From Micromonospora sp. NBC_00421 (GTDB lineage: Bacteria > Actinomycetota > Actinomycetes > Mycobacteriales > Micromonosporaceae): a stretch of 64,000 nucleotides of DNA. Within the stretch, counting starts at the first letter, position 1; each line of letters begins with the position of its first letter. The stretch covers positions 3,600,001 through 3,664,000 of the forward strand of contig NZ_CP107929.1 of the NCBI RefSeq assembly GCF_036017915.1. The letters are read 5' to 3'. The position numbers and the translations under genes are program-made. Below are positions 41,285 through 49,048 of the stretch, piece by piece. The notes beneath the pieces are model-generated. The model made no database searches and was not told the origin of the DNA. It worked only from the letters and a program-made list of their open reading frames with translations.

Positions 41285-43351
41285 TCAGCGCAGCCGGGGG
41301 CGGTGGCCCCGGTGGGCGGCCGAACGGTCCCGACCGTACGCGTCGGCATGCCCCCACCGCCCGGGGACGTCCAGCAGCTCGATCCGGCCGAATCCGTCGG
41401 GCAGCGCCGGATTCACCAGCAGGTTGTCGGCGCAGGGCCGCAACCCGAGGATGGTGCCGAGCAGCATCACCACGGCCCCGGCGGACCACGACTGTGGCCG
41501 GCCGGCCATCGGCAACTGCACCGGGTACCTGGTGGACGTCCGTGGATAGCCGGCGATCACCTCCGGCACCGATCCGCCGACCAGCTCCGCCACCGCCAGG
41601 ATGCCGGCCGCGACCCGGGCCGCCTCCTCGTCGTGGTGGTAGCGCCGCAACCCGGCGGCGATCAGCGAGTTGTCCGACGGCCACACCGCGCCCAGGTGCG
41701 CACCCACCGGGTTGTACGCCAACTGCCCGTCGGCGAAGGTGCGCACCCCCCACCCGGAGAAGAGGTGCGGCCCGAGCAGCTGGGCGGCGACGGCGGCGGA
41801 CCGCTCCTCGGGGACGATCCCGCTCCACAGCAGGTGCCCCAGGTTGGACGTCAACGCCTCCACCGGCGTGCCGTCCGGCTCCAGGGCCAGCGCGTAGTAC
41901 TCCCGTCGGGGCAGCCAGAAGTCCCGGTTGAAGCGTTCCTTCAGGGCGGCGGCCTCGCGTTCCAGTTGATCGGCGTACTCCGGGTCGGCCCAGAACTCCC
42001 GGGCCAGGCGGGCCCCGCGGACCTTCGCGTCGTAGGCGTAGCCCTGGAGCTCGCAGGTGGCCCTCGGCCCGGCGGGCGGACGGCCGGCGGCGTCCACGAT
42101 CGCATCCGGCGAGTTCCGCCAGCCCTGGTTGACCAACCCGTTGCGGGGGTTGCGCCGCTGGTAACGCAGGTAGCCGTCGCCGGTGAGGTCGCCGTACTCG
42201 TCGATCCAGTCCAGCGCCATCCGGGCCGGGTGGCGCAGTTGCCGGACCAGCGCCGCGTCGCCGGACCAGCGCTCGTACTCGTCGAGCAGGATCACGAAGA
42301 GCGGGGTGGTGTCGGCGGCGCCGTAGTAGAGCCCGGTCGGTTGCTCCTCGAAGGCGGCCGACTCGCCGTACCGCAACTCACCGACGATCTTCCCGGGTTC
42401 CTCCTCGTGCTGGTCGTCGAGGCGGCCGCCCTGGAGCAGGGCCAGCATGCGCAGCGTGCTCGGGGTGAGTTCGGGGGTGAACGGCAGGGTCTGCAGACAG
42501 GTGATCAGCGCGTCCCGGCCGTACAGCGCCATCGCCCAGGGCAGACCGCCCACCGGCACCCGCCCGGTGTACGCCAGCGGGACGTACCGCAGCGCGGCCA
42601 GGTCGGTCAGCGCCTGCTCGTACACCGCCGGCAGCCGCTCCTGCTCGGTCACCAACTGGGGCGCCCGGTCCAGCCAGTCACGCAGGTCGTGCCGCATGTC
42701 GTGGCGGACCCGCAGCCGATGTGACTCCAGGCTCTTCCGCAGGTCGTGGCCGCCATCACCCCGGATGGTCATGCCCACGTGCAGGTCGGTGATCCACTTT
42801 CCGTGCCCGGGCACGGTGATCCGGTAGGTGAAGCCACCCTCGTCGACGTCGGCCGGGGCGGTGCTGGACACGGTCGCCTCCCGGGCGAACCGCTCCCGTT
42901 CGTAGCGCAGCCGTAGCACCCCGTGGGGCGGGTGGGCGGCCCTGGTGATCCGCCGGGGCACCGGGCTGCCGATCTCCGAGGTGTCGGCGAAGTCGGCACC
43001 GACCTCCATCCGGACGACGAACTCGGCGGGTACGGCGGAGTGGTTCAGCACGGTGAGCTGCTCGGTGAAGCTGTCGTCGATGGAGCGGTGCCGGATCACC
43101 GACACGTCAGCGTCGACGTAGTGACTAGCCCTGCCGGGGACCAGGAAGAAGCGGGTCTCGAAGTAGGTCATGTCGTCGCGGGACAGGGCGTGCAGCCGCT
43201 GCCCGTCGATGGTGAGCACCCAGCGGGAGATGAACCGGGTGTCGAAGGAGAAGAGCCCCACCGGCGTCCTCGGGTCCACCTCCATGTCGCCGTGGGCGTC
43301 GCTGACCGCGAAGGCGTTGCCGGCGACGACGTGGACCCGTTCCTCCCTCAC
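41285..43351 (-). CDS. Glycogen-debranching-type amylo-alpha-1,6-glucosidase family protein
   Basis: A 688-residue protein. An N-terminal beta domain (about 1-205, with VGLFSFDTRFISRW and SIDDSFTEQL) corresponds to GDE_N_bis. A GH15-like (alpha/alpha)6 barrel follows (about 270-670) with GGLPWAMALYGRDAL, WIDEYGDLTGDGYLRY and GAVWPSDNSL. Asp/Glu residues in these segments are likely acid-base residues. It would cleave alpha-1,6 branches or related glucosides. GTG 43351 overlaps the upstream SCP2-like stop as GTGA, so they are coupled. Confidence 0.85.
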   Translation of the reverse strand: MREERVHVVAGNAFAVSDAHGDMEVDPRTPVGLFSFDTRFISRWVLTIDGQRLHALSRDDMTYFETRFFLVPGRASHYVDADVSVIRHRSIDDSFTEQLTVLNHSAVPAEFVVRMEVGADFADTSEIGSPVPRRITRAAHPPHGVLRLRYERERFAREATVSSTAPADVDEGGFTYRITVPGHGKWITDLHVGMTIRGDGGHDLRKSLESHRLRVRHDMRHDLRDWLDRAPQLVTEQERLPAVYEQALTDLAALRYVPLAYTGRVPVGGLPWAMALYGRDALITCLQTLPFTPELTPSTLRMLALLQGGRLDDQHEEEPGKIVGELRYGESAAFEEQPTGLYYGAADTTPLFVILLDEYERWSGDAALVRQLRHPARMALDWIDEYGDLTGDGYLRYQRRNPRNGLVNQGWRNSPDAIVDAAGRPPAGPRATCELQGYAYDAKVRGARLAREFWADPEYADQLEREAAALKERFNRDFWLPRREYYALALEPDGTPVEALTSNLGHLLWSGIVPEERSAAVAAQLLGPHLFSGWGVRTFADGQLAYNPVGAHLGAVWPSDNSLIAAGLRRYHHDEEAARVAAGILAVAELVGGSVPEVIAGYPRTSTRYPVQLPMAGRPQSWSAGAVVMLLGTILGLRPCADNLLVNPALPDGFGRIELLDVPGRWGHADAYGRDRSAAHRGHRPRLR

Positions 43352-43713
43352 CGGCGGCCGTCCCGCTCCCGGGGGTGCCGGGCGTCGGGCGGGCCGGGGA
43401 AGATCCGTCGGAGCGTCATCAGCAACCGCATGTTGCCCTGCACCGACAGGTCGTTGCGCAGCAGTGCGGTGGCGAGGTGGGTCCGGCCGGACGCCAACCG
43501 GTCGAACACCTCCCGGTCGGCACGGACGACCAACTCGGCGTCCTCGGCGGACCGGCTGACCTCGACCCGCTGGTCGTGGATGGTGAGCCGCCAGTGGGCG
43601 GTCTGTCCGCCCTCGGCGGCATCCAGGCGCAGGGTGCCCGAGGTGGTCTCCGGCAGGTCCGACCGCCGGCCCGAAACCCACCGGTCCAGGAACCCCGCCA
43701 TCGACGTACCCAC
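43348..43713 (-). CDS. SCP2-like sterol-transfer domain protein
   Basis: A 121-residue single-domain protein. The fold order fits SCP2: GTLRLDAAEGGQTAHWRLTI, VEVSRSAEDAELVVRADREVF, then RLASGRTHLATALLRNDLSVQGN, which is the hallmark helix and G-N turn. Such proteins bind lipid-like ligands. I preferred GTG 43713 over ATG 43701 because GGAG lies 5 nt upstream. It is translationally coupled to the debranching-type enzyme, an unusual pairing. Confidence 0.75.
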   Translation of the reverse strand: MGTSMAGFLDRWVSGRRSDLPETTSGTLRLDAAEGGQTAHWRLTIHDQRVEVSRSAEDAELVVRADREVFDRLASGRTHLATALLRNDLSVQGNMRLLMTLRRIFPGPPDARHPRERDGRR

Positions 43714-43802
43714 GTCTTCTCCCCCCACCGGCCGTTCCCTACCCGGCCAGGATGCCGCCCGGCGGGGTGAGGTCGGGTCACCCGGAGCGGGTGAGATCCC
43801 GG

Positions 43803-44309
43803 TCAGGGCCGGAGCAGACCCCGCAGGTAGGCGGCCTGGCCGACGTGTTGGAGATCGTCGGAGAGGATGCTGACCAGCCGGGCACCGAGGGTCACCGGCG
43901 GATCCCAGTTCTCGTCGACGATCCGGTCCAGGTCCGCCGGTCGCAGCCCGGTCAGGAACCCGCGGGTGCGCTCCGCCACCGCCCGGTGGTAGCCGACGAG
44001 CGCCTCCGCGCTCTCCGGGCGTACCGCGGCGACCTGTTCCGGGGTGTGGCCGAAACCGGTGTCGGCGGGGTCGGCGGGAAGCCCGAACCGGGCCGCCGTG
44101 CCGCCGGTGCCCCAGACCTGGTCGACCCCGAGCAGCTCGGCGACCTGTTGGTCCTGGATCCGGGTGAGATGCCAGACCAGCCAGCCGACCGGGTTGGCAC
44201 CCGGGCCGGGCGCCCGGCACAGCTCGTCGGGGCTGAGCCCGTCCACCGCCGCACGGACCAGGTCGGGCAGCCGCCCGTAGGCTTCGGTCAGCAGATCGTC
44301 GACGTTCAC
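43803..44309 (-). CDS. DinB/DUF664 family protein
   Basis: A 168-residue four-helix protein. NPVGWLVWHLTRIQDQQVAELLG is the family signature with the first His ligand, and DDLQHVGQAAYLRG carries the last. It is the second such protein in the window but is not a close copy of the one at 38716. GTG 44309 has AGGAGGAA 3-4 nt upstream. Role unknown; a thiol-dependent transferase or metal hydrolase is possible. Confidence 0.85.
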   Translation of the reverse strand: MNVDDLLTEAYGRLPDLVRAAVDGLSPDELCRAPGPGANPVGWLVWHLTRIQDQQVAELLGVDQVWGTGGTAARFGLPADPADTGFGHTPEQVAAVRPESAEALVGYHRAVAERTRGFLTGLRPADLDRIVDENWDPPVTLGARLVSILSDDLQHVGQAAYLRGLLRP

Positions 44310-44440
44310 CGGTTCCTCCTTCTCGCGGACGTACCGGATCCAGATACCGCTGACGGACCTCGCCAAACCGCGTTCCGGGGTGATGGCGTGGTCGGTGCCC
44401 CCCGGCACGACCCTGCACGACGTGCGGTGCGGTACCCGGC

Positions 44441-44815
44441 TCAGGCGGACGGTTCGGGTCGGGCGATGGCCCAACCCCGACCGTACGGATCGCGCAGCAG
44501 CACCTCGTGGGGAACGCCGTTGGCGGTACCGACCCGGGCACCCACCGCGACGGCGCGGCGCAGCACCGCGTCGGGGTCGGCGGACTCCACGGTGAGCACC
44601 GGCAGTCGGGGCGTCGCCGCGGCGGGGTCGGCCCACTCGCTGACGGTGAACCGGTGGCCGTCGACGACGAGGTCGGCGGTGAGCACCCGTCCGTCGGGAA
44701 GGCACTCCTGCCGCTGCGGAACCGCACCGAACACGTGGGTGTAGAACGCGATGGCATCGGACGCGTCGGTGACGACGAGGTGCGGCGGCGCGGCTGATGG
44801 TTGCGCGGAGGTCAT
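44441..44815 (-). CDS. VOC-superfamily (glyoxalase/bleomycin resistance-like) protein
   Basis: A 124-residue beta-alpha-beta-beta-beta protein. The start PHLVVTDASDAIAFYTHVFGA and the end EVLLRDPYGRGWAIA are typical of PhnB/VOC proteins with a metal or ligand pocket. The substrate is unknown. ATG 44815 fits the family length. It lies just upstream of the DinB-like gene on the same strand, with 131 bp between them. Confidence 0.82.
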   Translation of the reverse strand: MTSAQPSAAPPHLVVTDASDAIAFYTHVFGAVPQRQECLPDGRVLTADLVVDGHRFTVSEWADPAAATPRLPVLTVESADPDAVLRRAVAVGARVGTANGVPHEVLLRDPYGRGWAIARPEPSA

Positions 44816-45048
44816 GACGTCGATGCCACCTTCCCCGTCGACCGGCGATGGATCCGTCTCGGTCGAGGGTAGGCGGTGCGGAGGTCGTACCGGCACCCTT
44901 AACCGACCCCTGACCGTCGACGGCGCTCGGCAGCGGGGTGGCCGCGCGGCTACCCCGGAGGTGGGGGGTGGTGACGGGCCGCTCGCCGCACTAGCGTCGG
45001 CACGGGGGCCGCGCCGCGCCCCGCCGATCGACCGGAAGGGCGTGGATC

Positions 45049-46470
45049 GTGTCGCTGCTGGCCGCGATGTCATCGTCGATGGACGACCGCCCGGACCTGG
45101 TCCGGGTGGGTGACCGGTCGCTGTCCCGGTCCGGGCTGCAGGGGCTGGCCGCCGCGGTCGCCGACGACCTGCACGGCCTGGACCGGGTCGCGATCGAGAC
45201 CACACCCACGACGGAGACCGTCGTCGCCGTGGTGGGTGCGCTGCTGGCCGGTACGGCGGTGGTGCCGGTGCCGCCGGACGCGGGGCCCCGGGAGCGGGAG
45301 CACATCCTCCGCGACTCGGCCGCACAGGCCCTGCTCGCCCCGGCGGACGCGGCGTCGGGCGGGTCCACCGCGTCGGGCCGGGACGGGCTGCCGGTGGTCC
45401 CGGTCGATCTGCGCCGCACGTCGGCGACCACGCATCCGGAACCCGCACCGGAGCGGACCGCGCTGATCCTCTACACCAGTGGGACCACCGGGGCCCCGAA
45501 GGGGGCGTTGCTCTCCCGGGCGGCGATCGCCACCTGCCTGGACGGGCTGGCCGACGCCTGGGGGTGGACCCCCGACGACCTGCTGGTGCACGGGCTGCCG
45601 CTGTTCCACGTACACGGGCTGGTGCTCGGGGTGCTCGGTCCACTGCGGGTCGGCAGCCGACTGCACCACGTCGGCCGGCCGCAGCCGCAGCGGTACGCCG
45701 CAGCCGGCGGGACACTGTACTTCGGCGTACCCACCATCTGGTCGCGGATCGGTGCGACGCCGGCTGCCGCGCGGGCGTTGCGGTCGGCGCGGCTGCTGGT
45801 GTCGGGCAGCGCGGCGCTGCCCACGTCGGTCTTCGACGGCCTCGCGGCGCTGACCGGGCACCGGGTGGTCGAGCGGTACGGCATGACGGAGACCCTGATC
45901 ACGGTGAGTGCCCGTGCGGACGGCCCGCGCCGGCCGGGTGCCGTCGGGGTCCCCCTTCCCGGGGTACGCACCCGGATCGTCGACGAGCAGGGCCGGGACC
46001 TGCCGGCCGACGGTACGGCGATGGGCGAGTTGCTGGTCGCCGGCCCGACCCTGTTCGACGGCTACCTGAACCGGCCGGACGCCGACGCGGCGAGCCGCAG
46101 CGCCGACGGCTGGTTCCGGACCGGCGACGTCGCCACCGTCGGCCCGGACGGGTGGCACCGGATCGTCGGCCGGGCGAGCACCGACCTGATCAAGAGCGGT
46201 GGTTACCGGATCGGGGCCGGTGAGGTGGAGGAGGCGCTGCTGACCCACCCGGCGGTACGCGAGGCGGCGGTGGTGGGCCTGCCGCACCCGGATCTGGGCC
46301 AGCAGGTCACCGCGTACGTGGTCGCCGACGGGGTGACCGGGGCGGAACTGGTGGACTTCGTCGCCCGGCAACTGTCGGTGCACAAACGGCCCCGTGAGGT
46401 CCGGTTGGTCGACGCACTGCCCCGCAACGCGCTGGGCAAGGTGCAGAAGAAGCGCCTCGTCGAGGGCTGA
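45049..46470 (+). CDS. matB: Malonyl-CoA synthetase-like acyl-CoA ligase
   Basis: A 473-residue ANL ligase. The P-loop is TSGTTGAPKG (143-152). GLPLFHVHGLVLGVLGPLR, LLVSGSAALP and ERYGMTETL follow Streptomyces MatB closely, including the small-acid binding region. The C-terminal catalytic Lys is in NALGKVQKK. MatB makes malonyl- or methylmalonyl-CoA from the free diacid for polyketide extension. GTG 45049 gives MSLLAAM. It is convergent with the metallophosphoesterase and 1 kb from an Sfp-type PPTase, which suits a supply role for a polyketide pathway. Confidence 0.85.
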   Translation: MSLLAAMSSSMDDRPDLVRVGDRSLSRSGLQGLAAAVADDLHGLDRVAIETTPTTETVVAVVGALLAGTAVVPVPPDAGPREREHILRDSAAQALLAPADAASGGSTASGRDGLPVVPVDLRRTSATTHPEPAPERTALILYTSGTTGAPKGALLSRAAIATCLDGLADAWGWTPDDLLVHGLPLFHVHGLVLGVLGPLRVGSRLHHVGRPQPQRYAAAGGTLYFGVPTIWSRIGATPAAARALRSARLLVSGSAALPTSVFDGLAALTGHRVVERYGMTETLITVSARADGPRRPGAVGVPLPGVRTRIVDEQGRDLPADGTAMGELLVAGPTLFDGYLNRPDADAASRSADGWFRTGDVATVGPDGWHRIVGRASTDLIKSGGYRIGAGEVEEALLTHPAVREAAVVGLPHPDLGQQVTAYVVADGVTGAELVDFVARQLSVHKRPREVRLVDALPRNALGKVQKKRLVEG

Positions 46471-46474
46471 GCGG

Positions 46475-47314
46475 TCAGACCTGGGCGGGTGCGGGCAGCA
46501 CCCGCCGCAGCCACGAATCGGTGCGGGCCCGGTGCCGCCACTCCCGGGGGTAGCCGACGGAGACCTCCTCGAACCGCACCCCGTCGTGCCAGGTGACCCG
46601 GGGGATGTGCAGGTGGCCGTAGATCACCGTGCTGGCGTGGAAGCGGCGGTGCCAGTCGGCGGTGAGCTCGGTGCCGCACCACTGGGCGAACTCGGGATAG
46701 CGCAGGATGTCGGTGGGCGTCCGGACCAGCGGGTAGTGGTTGACCAGGACCTTCGGCACGGCCGGGTCGCAGTCGGCGAGCCGGGCCTCGGTCAGCGCCA
46801 CCCGGGCCCGGCACCAGGCGTCCCGGCTCGGGTACGGGTCGGGGTGCAGGAAGACCTCGTCGGCGCAGACCACCCCGGAGGCGTGGGCGCGGGCCAGCGA
46901 CTGCTCCTTGCTGGTGACGCCCGGCTCGCGGAACGAGTAGTCGTAGCCGACGAACAGCGGGGCCACCAGCAGCGGGCCGCCGGCCCCGGTCCACAACGGG
47001 TACTCGTCCTCGGGGGTGCTCACGCCCAGGTTCCGGCACTGCCGCACGATGGCCTGGTAGCGGGCCTCGCCGCGCAGCAGGACGGGGTCCTGGGAGTGGG
47101 TCCACAATTCGTGGTTTCCGGGTGCCCAGATGACCTTGCCGAACCGTTCGCTGAGCAGCTTCAGCGCCCAGGTCACGTCGGCGAAGAGTTCGGCGACGTC
47201 ACCGGCGACGATCAGCCAGTCGCCGGCTGCGTGGGGCCGCAGGCTCTCCACGATCTTCCGGTTCTCCGGGTACGCCACGTGCAGGTCGCTTACCGCGTAG
47301 ATGCCGGCGCTCAT
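46475..47314 (-). CDS. Calcineurin-like metallophosphoesterase
   Basis: A 279-residue protein with the full metal-site order: SDLHV, GDVAE, GNHE, a His in VNHYP, and GHLH. The family cleaves phosphomonoesters or diesters. The substrate is unknown. It lies immediately downstream of the phosphopantetheinyl transferase gene (50 bp). This pairing is common in actinomycetes and may relate to carrier-protein or cofactor turnover, which is inference. Confidence 0.85.
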   Translation of the reverse strand: MSAGIYAVSDLHVAYPENRKIVESLRPHAAGDWLIVAGDVAELFADVTWALKLLSERFGKVIWAPGNHELWTHSQDPVLLRGEARYQAIVRQCRNLGVSTPEDEYPLWTGAGGPLLVAPLFVGYDYSFREPGVTSKEQSLARAHASGVVCADEVFLHPDPYPSRDAWCRARVALTEARLADCDPAVPKVLVNHYPLVRTPTDILRYPEFAQWCGTELTADWHRRFHASTVIYGHLHIPRVTWHDGVRFEEVSVGYPREWRHRARTDSWLRRVLPAPAQV

Positions 47315-47363
47315 CGTCTGGTCCCCTCGTTCGGTGGTCCGGTTGCCGTGCCCGTGGTGCGGC

Positions 47364-48002
47364 TCAGTTCGGTACGGCGACGACGGCCAGGGCCAGGCCG
47401 GCGTCGTGCAGGTAGCGGCCCTCGAAGTCCCGAACGCGACCGGGGACGAGGACGCGGGCGGTGAAGGTGCGGGCGGTCGGATGAAGGGTGATCCGGGCCT
47501 CGTCGAAGCCGAGGAAGACGCCGGTGACCGGGAACCACGCCTTGTAGAGGGCCTCCTTGGCGCTGAACAGCAGCCGGTCCCAGTGCGGGCCGGGGGTGTC
47601 GGCGGTCAGCCGGTGCACCATGGCCCGCTCGTCGGTCAGGGCGATCGCGTCGAGGACGCCGTCGGGCAGCGGTGCGTCGGGTTCGGCGTCGATGCCGATG
47701 GTCCGGACGTCGTCCCGGCGGGCTACCACGGCAGCCCGGTAACCGTCGCAGTGGGTGAGGCTGCCGACCACGCCGGTGGGCCAGACGGGCGCGCCGCGTT
47801 CCCCGGTGAGAATCGGCGTGGATGGCTCGCCGAGGGCGCGCAGGGCGCGGCGGGCACAGGTGCGGGCGGTGGTGAACTCCCGCCGCCGCTTCTCCACGGC
47901 GCGGGCCACCAGGGCGGCCTCCTCGGGGTGCAGCGGCTCGGTGTCGGTGTCGTCGAACGCCTCGACGGCGACCGCTCCGGGTGGCGCGAGTTGCTCGATC
48001 AT
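47364..48002 (-). CDS. Sfp/EntD-type 4'-phosphopantetheinyl transferase
   Basis: A 212-residue enzyme that converts apo carrier proteins to the holo form with CoA. The motifs are GSLTHCDGYRAA (80-91), TIGIDAEP (Asp105 and Glu107, Mg-binding) and LLFSAKEALYKAW (about 145-156). It is a much more canonical member than the protein at 13984. The ATG at 48002 overlaps the korB stop as ATGA, so it is cotranscribed with korAB. It can serve PKS/NRPS carriers and possibly the ACP at 16526. Confidence 0.9.
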   Translation of the reverse strand: MIEQLAPPGAVAVEAFDDTDTEPLHPEEAALVARAVEKRRREFTTARTCARRALRALGEPSTPILTGERGAPVWPTGVVGSLTHCDGYRAAVVARRDDVRTIGIDAEPDAPLPDGVLDAIALTDERAMVHRLTADTPGPHWDRLLFSAKEALYKAWFPVTGVFLGFDEARITLHPTARTFTARVLVPGRVRDFEGRYLHDAGLALAVVAVPN

Positions 48003-49048
48003 GCGTCGGCCAGCGGTCGGATCGTCCAGGTGTCGCCGGTGTGGAGGAGGTCGGTGAGTTGTTGTTCGGGGGTGTGGGTGGTGGTGGCTTTGGCGGTGGT
48101 GACTTGTTGTTGGACGAGGTTGTCGTAGGTGGGGCGGTTGGTTTGTCGGAAGACGCCGATGGGGGTGTTGCGGAGATCTGGTCCGGGGAGTCGGGTGAGG
48201 GCGAAGGCGTAGGCGGGGTCGGTGATGGTGGTGTCGTGGATGACGATGTCTTCGGGTGGGGTGGTGGCGGTGTCGCGGACTTCGAGGCCGAAGGCGTGGG
48301 GTGGGTGGACGAGGCAGTGTTGGTTGTTGTGGCCGAAGGTGATGGGTTGGCCGTGGTGTAGGGGGATGAGGTGGTCGTCGCGGGTGTCGGGGTTTTTGAG
48401 TTGGTCGAAGGCGCCGTCGTTGAAGATGTTGCAGTTTTGGTAGATCTCGACGAAGGCGGAGCCTTGGTGTTGGGCGGCGGCGCGGAGGACTGTTTGGAGG
48501 TGTTTGCGGTCGGAGTCGATGGTGCGGGCGACGAAGGTGGCTTCGGCGCCGAGGGCGAGGGAGAGGGGGTTGAAGGGGGCGTCGGCGGAGCCGGTGGGGG
48601 TGGATTTGGTGATTTTGCCGGTTTCGCTGGTGGGGGAGTACTGGCCTTTGGTGAGGCCGTAGATGCGGTTGTTGAAGAGGAGGATTTTGAGGTTGACGTT
48701 GCGGCGTAGGGCGTGGATGAGGTGGTTGCCGCCGATGGAGAGGGCGTCGCCGTCGCCGGTGACGACCCAGACGGACAGGTCGGGTCGGGTGACGGACAGT
48801 CCGGTGGCGATGGCGGGGGCGCGGCCGTGGATGGAGTGCATGCCGTAGGTGTTCATGTAGTAGGGGAAGCGGGAGGAGCAGCCGATGCCGGAGATGAAGA
48901 CGGTGTTCTCGCGGGGGATGTGCAGTTCGGGCATGAATTGTTGGATGGCGGCGAGGATGGCGTAGTCGCCGCAGCCGGGGCACCAGCGGACTTCCTGGTC
49001 GGATTTGAAGTCTTTGGTGGTGAGTTTCACCGTGACGGGTTCAGGCAT
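47999..49048 (-). CDS. korB: 2-oxoglutarate:ferredoxin oxidoreductase, beta subunit
   Basis: A 349-residue TPP-binding subunit. WCPGCGDYAIL carries cluster Cys residues, and GDGDALSIGGNHLIHALRRN is the GDG-x-N TPP/Mg motif. NNRIYGLTKGQYSPTS continues the family pattern. It forms a complex with korA and makes succinyl-CoA with reduction of ferredoxin. The 5' end overlaps the korA stop by 8 bp. Its coding strand is strikingly A/C-rich, with runs of ACC, CAC and CAA codons, unlike neighbouring genes. Confidence 0.92.
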   Translation of the reverse strand: MPEPVTVKLTTKDFKSDQEVRWCPGCGDYAILAAIQQFMPELHIPRENTVFISGIGCSSRFPYYMNTYGMHSIHGRAPAIATGLSVTRPDLSVWVVTGDGDALSIGGNHLIHALRRNVNLKILLFNNRIYGLTKGQYSPTSETGKITKSTPTGSADAPFNPLSLALGAEATFVARTIDSDRKHLQTVLRAAAQHQGSAFVEIYQNCNIFNDGAFDQLKNPDTRDDHLIPLHHGQPITFGHNNQHCLVHPPHAFGLEVRDTATTPPEDIVIHDTTITDPAYAFALTRLPGPDLRNTPIGVFRQTNRPTYDNLVQQQVTTAKATTTHTPEQQLTDLLHTGDTWTIRPLADA

